Assembly (NCBI RefSeq): GCF_002591895.1 | Contig: NZ_NISX01000013.1 | Span: forward strand, 1-64,000 | Direction: 5' to 3' | Source: Lacimicrobium alkaliphilum | GTDB taxonomy: Bacteria; Pseudomonadota; Gammaproteobacteria; Enterobacterales; Alteromonadaceae | DNA length: 64,000 nt | Shown here: in pieces, positions 1-10,075 of the stretch | Position numbering within the stretch: the stretch's first letter is position 1 | Layout: the number at the start of each line of letters is the position of its first letter | The notes under the pieces: generated by a model | What the model was told of the DNA's origin: nothing | What the model saw: the letters and a program-made list of their open reading frames with translations, nothing else | Databases searched by the model: none | Made by a program: the position numbers and the translations under genes

Positions 1-8
1 GGACGCGC

Positions 9-36
9 ATTTTACGCTATCCTTTGGTAAAGTCAA
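9..36 (-). promoter_or_regulatory. rRNA-type promoter P2, leftward
   Basis: On the minus strand TTGACT (31-36) and TAAAAT (9-14) are separated by 16 bases and followed by the GC-rich discriminator GCGCGTCC (1-8). This arrangement is typical of stringently controlled stable-RNA promoters. It is the downstream member of a tandem pair pointing off the left edge, where an rRNA operon is inferred. Confidence 0.7.
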
Positions 37-111
37 GCAGCCTAAATAATTTATTTTGCTTTGTTTACCGTTCAGGTTTGTCGTTGCCGATGTCCCCTGA
101 AGAGAGCGCGC

Positions 112-139
112 ATTCTACAGATCCCAATTTTATCGTCAA
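112..139 (-). promoter_or_regulatory. rRNA-type promoter P1, leftward
   Basis: On the minus strand TTGACG (134-139) and TAGAAT (112-117) have a 16-base spacer and are followed by GCGCGCTC. Upstream (about 140-175) the strand is rich in A and T runs like an UP element. With the second promoter about 100 bp downstream it forms a P1/P2 pair as in enterobacterial rrn operons. E. coli has rrnD next to yrdA, the homologue of the gene at 255, which fits. Confidence 0.72.
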
Positions 140-254
140 TGACTTTTTGCTATTTTTATGTGGTTTATTTGGCTTTGAGCAGGAAACAGGCACTAAACGC
201 CTATTTTTGCTACTATTTCAACACTTTCAGCGCTATTTACTATGGAGATAAGCT

Positions 255-782
255 ATGAATTTATATAAAGGTAAGGCCCCAGTCCTGGGGAAAGGCTGTT
301 ATGTGGAAGATAGCGCCGTGATCAAAGGGGATATTACGCTGGGTGATGATTCGAGTATCTGGCCCTTGGTTGCGGCAAGGGGTGATGTTAACTTTATCCG
401 CATTGGTGCGCGAACCAATATTCAGGACGGCACGGTATTGCATGTTACCCGGAAATCTAACCATAACCCGGACGGCTATCCTTTGTTAATTGGCGATGAC
501 GTAACGGTAGGTCATAAGTGTATGCTGCATGGTTGCATACTTGGCAACAGGATATTGGTGGGTATGGGCGCTATTGTCATGGATGGTGCCATCATAGAAG
601 ATGATGTCTTTCTCGGTGCCGGCGCTTTGGTTCCGCCGGGAAAAAAATTGGAGTCAGGACATTTGTATGTAGGCAGCCCGGTTACCCAGTCCAGACCTTT
701 ACGGCAAGAAGAAATAGACTTTCTCAGGCAATCAGCACTAAATTATGTAGAGCTCAAAGATGACTACCTGTCCCAGTCATAA
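255..782 (+). CDS. yrdA: gamma carbonic anhydrase family protein (YrdA)
   Basis: The 175-residue protein has the hexapeptide repeats of a left-handed beta-helix, as in gamma-class carbonic anhydrases and the YrdA/PaaY group. The three zinc-ligand histidines expected for the family are visible as H63 (in DGTVLHVT), H87 and H92 (in GHKCMLHGC), and the RGDVN motif is at 42-46. The family binds metal as a trimer in the cytoplasm, but carbonic anhydrase activity has not been shown for most YrdA members. GGAG lies 8 bases before the ATG. The gene runs divergently from the inferred rRNA operon and converges on aroE with one base between the stop codons. Confidence 0.92.
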   Translation: MNLYKGKAPVLGKGCYVEDSAVIKGDITLGDDSSIWPLVAARGDVNFIRIGARTNIQDGTVLHVTRKSNHNPDGYPLLIGDDVTVGHKCMLHGCILGNRILVGMGAIVMDGAIIEDDVFLGAGALVPPGKKLESGHLYVGSPVTQSRPLRQEEIDFLRQSALNYVELKDDYLSQS

Positions 783-783
783 T

Positions 784-1602
784 TCAATTAAACAGGTGCT
801 GACGCAAAGCTTCACGCACAGCCTGGGTTTCGGGCATAACACCTCGCCATAAGTAGAAACTTTGCGCCGCCTGTTCCACCAGCATTCCCAGTCCATCAAG
901 TTGTCGTGCCGCGCCGCTTTTTTTTGCCCACAAATTAAAAGACGTCATGCCCTTACCATATACCATGTCATAGCAAACACTGTCATTGTTAATGAGAGAT
1001 TGCGGAATCTGCGGTCTGTCTCCGGACAACCCCGAAGACGAGGCATTAATGATCAGAGCATAGTTGTCAGCGGGGATCTGCTCCAGTCCTCCACCGGATA
1101 CGTTGCCATAATCCGCGAATTGCCTGGCCAATTCTTGTGCTTTTGTAGCTGTACGATTGGCGATATGCAGGGAGTCTGGCTGCTGTTCCAGTATCGGCAA
1201 AATAGCGCCTCTCGCCGCACCGCCGGCTCCCAGCAAGAGTATAGACTTTTGCCTGAGACTGATATTGTGAAAGGCTAAGTCCCTGACCAGACCCACGCCG
1301 TCAGTGTTATCCCCCCTTATCCGCCCCCGGTCGTAAAGCAAGGTATTGACGGACCCAGCAAGCTGAGCTGCATTCGATAACTCATCAGCCAGCTCATAGG
1401 CCTGCTGTTTAAAAGGAAGGGTGATGTTGGCCCCTCGCCCCGATTGTCCGAAGAACTGCTGTACCTTCTCTTTGAAACCCTTTAAAGGTGTTAAGATCGC
1501 CTCATAATGCAGCAATTGCCCTGTTTGCTGTGCAAACATGGTATGGATAAAAGGCGATTTGCTGTGTGCAATAGGATTACCAAAAACGGCGTATTGATCC
1601 AT
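784..1602 (-). CDS. aroE: shikimate dehydrogenase
   Basis: AroE reduces 3-dehydroshikimate to shikimate with NADPH, step four of the shikimate pathway. With the start at 1602 the protein has 272 residues, the usual length. SKSP (14-17) binds shikimate, K65 in NITLPFK and D101 in NTDG are the catalytic pair, and GAGGAARG is the NADP-binding loop. An in-frame extension to 1704 exists but adds 34 residues the family lacks, so the internal ATG is preferred. That start codon overlaps the ATG of the divergent globin gene by two bases. In E. coli aroE belongs to the same yrdA-tsaC-smg-dprA neighbourhood. Confidence 0.95.
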   Translation of the reverse strand: MDQYAVFGNPIAHSKSPFIHTMFAQQTGQLLHYEAILTPLKGFKEKVQQFFGQSGRGANITLPFKQQAYELADELSNAAQLAGSVNTLLYDRGRIRGDNTDGVGLVRDLAFHNISLRQKSILLLGAGGAARGAILPILEQQPDSLHIANRTATKAQELARQFADYGNVSGGGLEQIPADNYALIINASSSGLSGDRPQIPQSLINNDSVCYDMVYGKGMTSFNLWAKKSGAARQLDGLGMLVEQAAQSFYLWRGVMPETQAVREALRQHLFN

Positions 1603-2038
1603 GAAGTTTACCAAGCTTAACGACTGGCTGGGCAGATTAAACCAGAAGTCAGCAAAATCCAAACCGGCCAGCTTATATGAAATGATTGGCGGGGAAGAAA
1701 CCACACTGAATTTATGTCAGCGCTTTTATGACATTATGGAGCAGGATCCCAAGGCAGCCCAACTCAGGGCAATCCATTCAGAAGATCTGCGCACCACCCG
1801 GAAAAAGTTCTTCGAGTTTATGACGGGCTGGTTGGGAGGTCCTTCACTGTATGAAAAGAAGTATGGACACCCTCAACTTCGGGCAAGGCATCTGCATGTC
1901 AAAGTGGACGAGTCGATGATCAGCCAATGGTTGTACTGCATGAATCGTGCACTAGAGGAATCGGTTACAGACGATCAGCTAAGACAGGTTATCTGGAATA
2001 ATCTGGTCCCTCTGGCCAGGCATATGAAAAATCAATGA
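1601..2038 (+). CDS. group 2 truncated haemoglobin
   Basis: The 145-residue protein matches the bacterial truncated (2-on-2) globins: LYEMIGGEE near the start, the FYDIM helix, then HPQLRARHLHVKV carrying the proximal histidine region and a WNNLVPLA C-terminal helix. Such proteins bind oxygen or NO, and their role varies between species. The ATG at 1601 overlaps the divergent aroE start, so each untranslated leader lies inside the other gene. A later ATG at 1682 would remove the conserved LYE segment and is less likely. The ribosome site before 1601 is weak, so the start is uncertain. hemF, a haem synthesis gene, follows convergently. Confidence 0.88.
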   Translation: MKFTKLNDWLGRLNQKSAKSKPASLYEMIGGEETTLNLCQRFYDIMEQDPKAAQLRAIHSEDLRTTRKKFFEFMTGWLGGPSLYEKKYGHPQLRARHLHVKVDESMISQWLYCMNRALEESVTDDQLRQVIWNNLVPLARHMKNQ

Positions 2039-2090
2039 TTCCAGCCGTAAAAGAAAGTCAAACTCACAAAGTAAAAGAGATAAGGGTGTT

Positions 2091-3005
<915 letters not shown>

Positions 3006-3590
3006 CTACTTTCCCGGCCTGATGATCTTGCCAGTCAGACCATGACGAATTTCAGAAGGCTTTAAACTTCCTCCCAGCTCTCCCGGCACCAATAGCACCT
3101 TATCGGCAAAGGTATGCACAATCTCGCTCGCTTCGGTAACCGGTCGCTGACCTGTGAGATTCGCACTGGTAGAGACCAGCGGCTTATCAAACAACTCGCA
3201 CAGCTGGGCTACCACCGGATGCGCCGAAACCCGCACGGCGATCATATCATTGCCACCGGTTATCCAGTCAGGCGCACTATCCGATTTCGGCAATAACCAG
3301 GTAACCGGGCCCGGCCAACTTGAAATAATACCGGTACGCCTGTCCAGTGGAATAGCGGAATCTTTCACATAAGGCAAAAGCTGCGAATAGGTTTTTGCAA
3401 CCAGAATCAACCCTCTTTCCAGCGGCCGCTGTTTTAATGCCAGCAGGCTCATCACCGCGTACTGGTTATCCGGATCACAGCCCAGACCAAACACTGCTTC
3501 CGTGGGGTAAGCGAGCAGTTTGCCTTCCGAAAAGGCTTGTCTGGTCTCTTCGTGCCAGTGGATATGTGATTCATTCATCTGCGATGCCAT
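3006..3590 (-). CDS. tsaC: threonylcarbamoyl-AMP synthase (TsaC/YrdC)
   Basis: A 194-residue YrdC-domain protein that makes L-threonylcarbamoyl-AMP from threonine, bicarbonate and ATP for the t6A37 modification of ANN-decoding tRNAs. Visible motifs are AYPTEAVFGLGCDP near the N-terminus, KQRPLERGLILVA (the KxR substrate motif) and STSANLTGQ. The length is that of the short TsaC form, not the longer Sua5. The start may be 3590 or the in-frame ATG at 3578; neither has a strong ribosome site. It keeps the E. coli neighbourhood with yrdD, smg and dprA. Confidence 0.93.
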   Translation of the reverse strand: MASQMNESHIHWHEETRQAFSEGKLLAYPTEAVFGLGCDPDNQYAVMSLLALKQRPLERGLILVAKTYSQLLPYVKDSAIPLDRRTGIISSWPGPVTWLLPKSDSAPDWITGGNDMIAVRVSAHPVVAQLCELFDKPLVSTSANLTGQRPVTEASEIVHTFADKVLLVPGELGGSLKPSEIRHGLTGKIIRPGK

Positions 3591-3641
3591 TTGATAACAA
3601 TCCCGGGATTATACAGCCTTAAAGTTCCAGTTTCAGACCAA

Positions 3642-4208
3642 TCACTCAGAGGATAAGATCTTATACTGGCATCGGCGCTGAGGGCACTGAAGATATTCTC
3701 CATGAGCCCCATTCTTTTTTAACATCAGCGGCCATTCACATTCAGGACAAGCCTCCAATACCGGCGCATCATTCAGCAAATACTTACAGGAAGGGAAACG
3801 ATCACAGGCAAAAAACCGTTTACCGAAACGGTTTGTACGCTCCTGCAGTTGCCCCTTGTTACAGGAGGGACAGCCAATGGCCGTTTCCGCTTTTTGATTT
3901 ATTTTTTCGATATGGTGGCATTGAGGAAAATGAGTACAGCCAATAAATAATCCATAACGACCCTTTTTCACCGCCAGACTGGAGCCACACTGTGGACAAG
4001 CGGAATCCTCGATGACCTTAAGCTCATGATACTGATACTCATGCAATGGCTTACTGAATTCACATTGCGGATAACCGCTACAGCCGAGAAACGGACCACT
4101 GCGGCCGGACCGTATCTGGAGTCTGGCGTCACATTTGGGACAATTGCCGTAGGCATGCTCAAGCGCATGCTCATCGGCTTTAAACAAGGAATGATCGATC
4201 TTAGACAT
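3642..4208 (-). CDS. yrdD: topoisomerase-type C4 zinc-finger protein (YrdD)
   Basis: This 188-residue protein consists almost wholly of four CxxC...C zinc ribbons, starting CPKCDARL, CPQCGSSL, CPSCNKGQ and CPECEWPL. They are of the kind found in the C-terminal DNA-binding tail of topoisomerase I. No catalytic topoisomerase domain is present. E. coli YrdD is the equivalent free-standing protein in the same gene cluster; its function is not established. It is inferred to bind single-stranded DNA or RNA. Confidence 0.9.
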   Translation of the reverse strand: MSKIDHSLFKADEHALEHAYGNCPKCDARLQIRSGRSGPFLGCSGYPQCEFSKPLHEYQYHELKVIEDSACPQCGSSLAVKKGRYGLFIGCTHFPQCHHIEKINQKAETAIGCPSCNKGQLQERTNRFGKRFFACDRFPSCKYLLNDAPVLEACPECEWPLMLKKNGAHGEYLQCPQRRCQYKILSSE

Positions 4209-4279
4209 CTAAGAATTATGTCATAGGTATATTGCAATGGCCCGCTTAATATCCGGGCGCCACTGCCTTTCCTTCCGGG

Positions 4280-4756
4280 TCAGTGCAACAACCCTTCAGG
4301 CTCTTCAAACAACAACTCTTCCATCTGCGCATAGGCATTTTCCTTGCCTGGCACATTGAACAGTACCATCAGCACGACCCATTTCAGATCTTCCAGACAA
4401 AATTCTGACGTATCGATCTCCATGACCCGATCTAAAACCATTTCCCGGGTACAGGCATCCAGTACATTAATCTGCTCCAGGAACATCAGAAATCCTCTGC
4501 ACTCCACATCCAGGCGCATCTCCTCCTGGGCTGTATATATGCGGGTCAGGACTGATGTTGATGCGTTAGCCAGATAGGGATGGATATCTGACTCCTGCAA
4601 TGCCGCCAACTTTTCTAGCCAGGAAAGCGCTTTGTAGATCTCATCATGATGAAAACCGGCACGTACAAGCTCGTCAGTCAACTCGTCCTGGTCAACACGA
4701 ATTTCCGTTTCACTATGAATAAAGTTTTCGAACAGATACATGAGGATGTCAAACAT
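4280..4756 (-). CDS. smg: Smg family protein (DUF494)
   Basis: A 158-residue protein that begins [12 protein letters not shown] and contains [17 protein letters not shown], both typical of the Smg/DUF494 family. The family is conserved next to dprA in many gammaproteobacteria but has no firmly known function. There is one base between the dprA stop and this start, so the two genes are very likely cotranscribed. No transmembrane or signal segment is seen. Confidence 0.92.
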   Translation of the reverse strand: MFDILMYLFENFIHSETEIRVDQDELTDELVRAGFHHDEIYKALSWLEKLAALQESDIHPYLANASTSVLTRIYTAQEEMRLDVECRGFLMFLEQINVLDACTREMVLDRVMEIDTSEFCLEDLKWVVLMVLFNVPGKENAYAQMEELLFEEPEGLLH

Positions 4757-4757
4757 A

Positions 4758-5876
4758 CTATTTTCCCCTCAATTTTATGTAACCACCAGGGGCGGTGATT
4801 ACCAGACCGCGCAATTCGTATTCTAATAATTCTGACAACACTGCCTTGAGTGGCAGGCCGCTGCGCTGTGTGATCACATCAACAGGCGTGATCTCGTAAT
4901 CAACACTATCTAACAATCTGTCCCTTGCCAAGACATTGTCACTATTTTTTTCGGCATCATTATCACTTACTTTACCCCCCAGGCTAACAACATTTTGATA
5001 TTCCTCAATAATATCTTCAGCGCTCTCTACCAGCCTGGCGCCTTGCTTAATCAAATAATGACAGCCTTTGGACAGCGGGTTGTAAACACTACCGGGAACG
5101 GCAAAAACATCCCGGTCCTGCTCCAGCGCATATCGGGCAGTGATCAGCGAGCCACTCCTGATAGCGGCTTCTATCACCACGGTACCCAGACTCAGGCCAC
5201 TGATAATACGGTTACGCCGGGGAAAGTGATCAGCACAGGCCCTTTGCCATGGCGCGAACTCGGACAACAGGCAACCCTGGCTTTGTACGATTTGATCTGC
5301 TAACTGCAGGTGACGTTTAGGATAAATCTGTTCGAGACCCGAGCCCAGTACGGCAATAGTTTTTCCGCCTTGCTGAACAACCCCTTTATGAGCCCAGCCA
5401 TCGATTCCCAACGCCATACCACTGGTAATAACGAAGCCAGCCTGACTGAGCTGAGAAGCCAGCTCAAAAGCTAACTGGCGCCCTTGCAAAGTCGGATTAC
5501 GGCTGCCGACAATGGCAACTTGCGGCGCATTCAGACAATGACGATTACCCTGACCATAGAGGAGCAGCGGCGGACGGGACAATTCTCTTAACTGTTGCGG
5601 ATAATCGGCACTGTCATAGCCAAGCAGAAAGTACTTAGAAGAGCGAGCTTCCCAGGCAAAATTTCTGTCCAGCCAGTCCTGATTCGGATGCCTGAGAATT
5701 CCAATCTGATCTTTGCTTAAACCGATGCTGGTGAGTTGAGCATCGGTTAAATCAAATAAACCCGGCAGATTACCTTCAGTCTTTTGTTCAAGCGCTGCCA
5801 GGGTGGCCGCTCCAAACCTCGGTAGCTGTTCGAGAGTCATCCACCTGGCTAATTTTAACTTCACATCCTGTGACAT
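4758..5876 (-). CDS. dprA: DNA-processing protein DprA (Smf)
   Basis: A 372-residue DprA. An N-terminal helical region (1-75) is followed by the Rossmann core with [62 protein letters not shown] and [12 protein letters not shown], and a C-terminal winged-helix segment (about 310-370). DprA binds incoming single-stranded DNA and loads RecA during natural transformation. It is widely conserved even in species not known to be competent. It sits between smg and a LysM protein gene, all on the minus strand. Confidence 0.95.
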   Translation of the reverse strand: MSQDVKLKLARWMTLEQLPRFGAATLAALEQKTEGNLPGLFDLTDAQLTSIGLSKDQIGILRHPNQDWLDRNFAWEARSSKYFLLGYDSADYPQQLRELSRPPLLLYGQGNRHCLNAPQVAIVGSRNPTLQGRQLAFELASQLSQAGFVITSGMALGIDGWAHKGVVQQGGKTIAVLGSGLEQIYPKRHLQLADQIVQSQGCLLSEFAPWQRACADHFPRRNRIISGLSLGTVVIEAAIRSGSLITARYALEQDRDVFAVPGSVYNPLSKGCHYLIKQGARLVESAEDIIEEYQNVVSLGGKVSDNDAEKNSDNVLARDRLLDSVDYEITPVDVITQRSGLPLKAVLSELLEYELRGLVITAPGGYIKLRGK

Positions 5877-5906
5877 ATCGCTGTCCTCTGTCAGACTGCC
5901 AGCCCC

Positions 5907-6971
5907 TCAGGGTCTGGCAATAATATCTCCCCTTCGAACGATATCGGAGCTGTCTAAGATCAATGCGTAACTTGTGCGCGCAAACGTCTTGAATACCACC
6001 AACTCCCCGGTTTTGATGGCGGGTAGCTGCGGACCTTCCTCACTGTCAAAGATTTCCGGAAGCCAACTCTTGTCAACATTGTCACGACTATCGCCCTGCA
6101 CAACCGGGCCACGTTTGTAAATACCCATGACGGTGCCAGGAGCAACGTGTTGTTGACCCAGATCGATTACAATCACATCGAGGCGTCCCATAAGATCATG
6201 CTCCTGCAGGTTCCCCAGAATGTGCCCTCGCTGGTTTTCAGCAGAACGAAGCTGAATATCCTCAGGCTCAGGCATAATAGATACGGGGGCCAGTCGATCT
6301 CCAGTGCGGGTCTCCATTCGCGACTTGTCCAGTTTCAACAGGCTATATTGCTGATTCTGGGTGGGTATCAATGTGGCGCTGGCCAGGTTACGTATCTGAA
6401 CGCCGATCTTATTATCCTGCATATCATAGATAGAGCGCTCCTGGCGTAACACCAGCATTTCATCTGAGACAATGCCCTTCTCGCCCACCACCACATCTTC
6501 AGTCGCATATCTGACCGTATCATCATAATCAATGAGAACTTTTGGCAAGGCGTTAAACTCTTCTTCAGTCAGCACCACTGCGTTTTTTACAAAAGGCGCA
6601 ATGACCGACCAGGGCAATACCGGCACAGGAGTATTACTCTTGTTAACCAACCGCCCCTCAGGGCTCAGTTTCTTTTGTGGTTTGTCTGTGGTCTCACGTG
6701 ACAACACCAGTTCAGCTTCACCGTCTTCATTTATAACAAGCCGCAACTCATCGCCCGGAAATATCAGATGTGGATTGGTGATATGGCTATTGGTACGCCA
6801 CAGTTCAGGCCACAGCCAGGGTTGAGTGAGATACATGGCGGAAATATCCCAAAGGGTATCGCCTTTCTTTACCCTGTATACTTCAGGTGCATCCGGCCTG
6901 ATAACCACAGCCATACACCAGACTGGTAAGAACAAAAGTGTGACCAGCCATTTAGATAGATTAAACCGCAT
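5907..6971 (-). CDS. LysM-domain exported protein
   Basis: A 354-residue protein with a hydrophobic N-terminal segment (about 8-24) suggesting export, followed by a single LysM motif (about 32-80: YRVKKGDTLWDISAMYL and WPELWRTNSHITNPHLIFPGDEL). LysM modules bind peptidoglycan. The remaining ~270 residues have no domain I recognise. LysM genes next to dprA/def are common in Vibrio, Shewanella and Alteromonas relatives. It is the first gene of the leftward LysM-dprA-smg-yrdD run and diverges from def. Confidence 0.88.
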   Translation of the reverse strand: MRFNLSKWLVTLLFLPVWCMAVVIRPDAPEVYRVKKGDTLWDISAMYLTQPWLWPELWRTNSHITNPHLIFPGDELRLVINEDGEAELVLSRETTDKPQKKLSPEGRLVNKSNTPVPVLPWSVIAPFVKNAVVLTEEEFNALPKVLIDYDDTVRYATEDVVVGEKGIVSDEMLVLRQERSIYDMQDNKIGVQIRNLASATLIPTQNQQYSLLKLDKSRMETRTGDRLAPVSIMPEPEDIQLRSAENQRGHILGNLQEHDLMGRLDVIVIDLGQQHVAPGTVMGIYKRGPVVQGDSRDNVDKSWLPEIFDSEEGPQLPAIKTGELVVFKTFARTSYALILDSSDIVRRGDIIARP

Positions 6972-7240
6972 ATTTCCCCCGGCAGCTTGCTTAATAAGAT
7001 TCCGACCACACTGAATATCCTGGCGGCAAGTGAGTCATTAACAATATAGCCTTCTCTGTCGCATTTAAGCTGAAGTTTCATCACTGTTACATGCAATAGA
7101 TCCGCACTATTATTTTTTGACCTCATTTGAGCTAGAATAGCGGGTATTCTCAGGTATTAAATAGTCTTTTAGCTAGTTTCGTATGTTAATTGATATTTAA
7201 CGCCTTCAATTTCATGAATTTAAGTGTAGCTGATTACGCC

Positions 7241-7750
7241 ATGGCCAAATTAGAAGTTCTGCGCTTCCCCGATGAGCGCTTACGCACTGTTGCTAAACCG
7301 GTAGCAGTGGTTGATGACAAAATACGTACTCTGATCGCGGATATGTTTGAAACAATGCGTGAAGAAAATGGCATAGGCCTTGCCGCCACTCAGGTTAATA
7401 CGCATCTGCGTGTCGTCGTTATGGATGTTTCAGAGGACCAGAGTAACCCACTGGTATTTATCAATCCGCAGATCACGGAAAAAGATGGCTCTACAATCAG
7501 CGAAGAGGGCTGTCTCTCAGTGCCGAACAATTATGCCAAGGTTGAGCGTGCAGAAAATATCAAAGTGACGGCGCTGGATATCAACGGAGAATCGTTCAGT
7601 ATGGAGGCCGATGGTCTGCTGGCCATTTGTATCCAACACGAGTTGGATCATCTGCGTGGTGTGCTCTTTGTTGATTACCTTTCGCCCCTGAAACGCCAGC
7701 GCATACGCAAAAAGCTGGAAAAGGAAGCCCGCCAGTTGACCCGAGCCTGA
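7241..7750 (+). CDS. def: peptide deformylase
   Basis: Def removes the N-formyl group from nascent proteins. All three metal-site motifs are present: [17 protein letters not shown] and HELDHL (the HExxH-type zinc/iron site). The start at 7241 gives the usual [16 protein letters not shown]-terminus and 169 residues; an in-frame ATG at 7190 would add 17 residues foreign to the family. It leads the def-fmt-rsmB operon, pairing deformylation with the Met-tRNA formylation it reverses. Confidence 0.96.
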   Translation: MAKLEVLRFPDERLRTVAKPVAVVDDKIRTLIADMFETMREENGIGLAATQVNTHLRVVVMDVSEDQSNPLVFINPQITEKDGSTISEEGCLSVPNNYAKVERAENIKVTALDINGESFSMEADGLLAICIQHELDHLRGVLFVDYLSPLKRQRIRKKLEKEARQLTRA

Positions 7751-7759
7751 GGCCCACCA

Positions 7760-8695
7760 TTGAAAAAACCTTATAATATTGTTTTTGCCGGTACACCGGA
7801 TTTCGCCGCCAAGCATCTACAGGCTTTGATAGAATCACACCACCACGTGGTCGCCGTTTATACTCAGCCCGATCGCCCCGCTGGCCGGGGTAAGAAACTT
7901 CAGGCCAGTGCCGTCAAGCAATTGGCCCAATGTCATAGCCTGCCGGTTTACCAGCCCGCATCGTTGCGTACAGAGGAAGCACAACAACAAATCCATGAGC
8001 TCAATGCAGACATTATGATTGTTGTCGCCTACGGCCTGATATTACCTCAGGCGATTCTGGACATACCCGCCCTGGGTTGCCTGAATGTCCATGGCTCTTT
8101 ACTACCCCGATGGCGCGGTGCGGCGCCAATTCAGCGTGCTCTGTGGGCGGGTGACAGTCAAACCGGAGTAACCATCATGCAAATGGATAAAGGGTTAGAC
8201 ACCGGCGATGTCCTGCAAAAACAATCTGTCGATATCACCCCAACTGACACCAGTGCCACTTTGTATGAGAAGCTTGCAGCAGTGGGTCCTGACGCTCTGC
8301 TGGACACGCTGGCATCCCTGTCAGAAATCACAGCGGTACCACAAGACAGTCAACAGGCAAGCTATGCTCAGAAGCTTACCAAGGAAGAGGCCCGTATAGA
8401 CTGGCAGACCGATGCCGCACAACTGGAGCGTAATATCAGAGCCTTTAACCCCTGGCCGGTGTCTTATTTTGAGCTTGAAGGAAATCCCATTAAGGTCTGG
8501 AAAGCCAGTGTCAGTAACGATCAGGGCCAGCCAGGTGAGATTCTTAGTGCTGATAAACAGGGGGTTCTGGTAGCCACAGGCACCGGTGCTTTGCGCCTTG
8601 AGACAATTCAGCTTTCCGGTAAAAAGGCCATGTCAGCAGCGGAGGTACTTAATGCCCGTCGGGAGCTGTTTGCTCCGGGAATCATTCTGCCATGA
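7760..8695 (+). CDS. fmt: methionyl-tRNA formyltransferase
   Basis: A 311-residue enzyme that formylates initiator Met-tRNA using 10-formyl-tetrahydrofolate. The N-terminal Rossmann catalytic domain carries [29 protein letters not shown] and [13 protein letters not shown], and the C-terminal OB-like domain begins near residue 205. The start is a TTG at 7760, with GAGG overlapping the end of def as ribosome site, and no better in-frame ATG exists. It lies 9 bases after def and its stop overlaps the rsmB start in ATGA. Confidence 0.95.
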   Translation: MKKPYNIVFAGTPDFAAKHLQALIESHHHVVAVYTQPDRPAGRGKKLQASAVKQLAQCHSLPVYQPASLRTEEAQQQIHELNADIMIVVAYGLILPQAILDIPALGCLNVHGSLLPRWRGAAPIQRALWAGDSQTGVTIMQMDKGLDTGDVLQKQSVDITPTDTSATLYEKLAAVGPDALLDTLASLSEITAVPQDSQQASYAQKLTKEEARIDWQTDAAQLERNIRAFNPWPVSYFELEGNPIKVWKASVSNDQGQPGEILSADKQGVLVATGTGALRLETIQLSGKKAMSAAEVLNARRELFAPGIILP

Positions 8696-9990
8696 GTGCA
8701 AGTAAACTCAGAGCCGATGGGGCTATTGCGCTGTTTAATGTCCTGGAGCAAGGTCAATCTCTGCGTCAGAGCTTCACGCAGTTGCAAGCCCAGCATACTG
8801 AAAGAGATCGCGCCTGGCTGCAGGAAATGGTTTATGGCGTATTGCGTAACCTGCCTCAACTTCAGTGCTGGCTGCGACTGTTACTGCAAAAACCACTTAA
8901 GAAAAAACAGAAAATAGCTGAGCATTTATTACTGTTAGGAATATACCAGTTAGCCTTCACCCGGGTGTCTGCCCATGCCGCAGTATCAGAAACTGTAGGA
9001 GCTTGTGACAAGCTCAAATGTAACGGTCTAAAAGGATTGGTCAATGCCTGCCTGAGAAACTTTATTCGCCAGGACATGGCAAGCCGGCGCTCAGAAGATA
9101 TCCAGATCGCCTCAGGCATGCCCAAATGGCTTTATCGACACCTTAGCCAGATCTACCCGCAGAATTTAGAGAAAATACTGGCAGCAACAAATGAGCGGCC
9201 CCCCATCTGGCTTCGCGTTAATCAGCAACAGATCAGTACAGATGAGTTCTGTGAGGCACTGACAGAACAGCAAATTCAGTTCGAATCCAATATTGCGGAC
9301 GCTCCCTATGCCGTTATTTTACGCAAAGGGTATGATCTGACGACCTTGCCTGGCTACCAGCAAGGCTGGTTTTCCGCTCAGGACGGTGCGGCGCAAATGG
9401 CCGCTGGTTTGCTATGCGCAGAACCTTCAGACAGAGTGCTGGATGCCTGCGCTGCTCCTGGTGGAAAAACCTGCCATATTCTGGAAATGCAGCCTCAGTT
9501 AGGTGAATGTATAGCGCTGGATCTTGACTCCCAGCGTCTGCAGAAGGTAGCTGAGAATCTTCAGCGCCTGAAACTCAAAGCCACACTTTTGCAAGGTGAT
9601 GCAGCACAACCCGAGAGCTGGTGGGACGGCAGAGAGTTTGATCGTATATTGCTGGATGCACCCTGTTCGGCAACGGGAGTGATCCGCCGGCATCCGGATA
9701 TCCGGTGGCTGCGAAAAGACAGCGATATACCACAATTAGTTAAGACCCAGCGGCAGATACTTGAGGCGCTGTGGCCATTGTTAAGAACCGGCGGTACGTT
9801 TTTATATGCCACCTGCTCGATACTTGAGCAGGAAAACCGTCTGCAGATACAAAACTTTTTAAGCAATCTTGAAGATGCAAAGCTATTACCTGTCACTGCC
9901 GATGAGGGAACAGAACAGCCCGGAATGCAGATATTACCCGGGGACAGGGAAATGGATGGTTTCTATTATGCCAGGCTGATAAAGTGCTGA
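8692..9990 (+). CDS. rsmB: 16S rRNA m5C967 methyltransferase
   Basis: A 432-residue RsmB (Sun/Fmu). An N-terminal NusB-like RNA-binding domain (about 1-140) is followed by the SAM-dependent RNA cytosine methyltransferase domain. Motif I is [10 protein letters not shown], the PC motif is [17 protein letters not shown] and the catalytic TC motif is YATCS. It methylates C967 of 16S rRNA in the E. coli system. It overlaps fmt by four bases (ATGA), indicating translational coupling, and is followed by trkA as in E. coli. Confidence 0.95.
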   Translation: MSASKLRADGAIALFNVLEQGQSLRQSFTQLQAQHTERDRAWLQEMVYGVLRNLPQLQCWLRLLLQKPLKKKQKIAEHLLLLGIYQLAFTRVSAHAAVSETVGACDKLKCNGLKGLVNACLRNFIRQDMASRRSEDIQIASGMPKWLYRHLSQIYPQNLEKILAATNERPPIWLRVNQQQISTDEFCEALTEQQIQFESNIADAPYAVILRKGYDLTTLPGYQQGWFSAQDGAAQMAAGLLCAEPSDRVLDACAAPGGKTCHILEMQPQLGECIALDLDSQRLQKVAENLQRLKLKATLLQGDAAQPESWWDGREFDRILLDAPCSATGVIRRHPDIRWLRKDSDIPQLVKTQRQILEALWPLLRTGGTFLYATCSILEQENRLQIQNFLSNLEDAKLLPVTADEGTEQPGMQILPGDREMDGFYYARLIKC

Positions 9991-10075
9991 TAATTAAGGA
10001 AACTTGCATTACTATTAACCCGATGTCGCAACGACAAATGACATCTCAGTTCATAACCATAAGAATCGTAACAAT

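Noticed and set aside
6693-6708. A CACGTG core with partial parS flanks inside the LysM gene
   Set aside because: Only the CACGTG core and a few flanking bases match; about five of ten flanking positions differ, unlike the two sites in recF.
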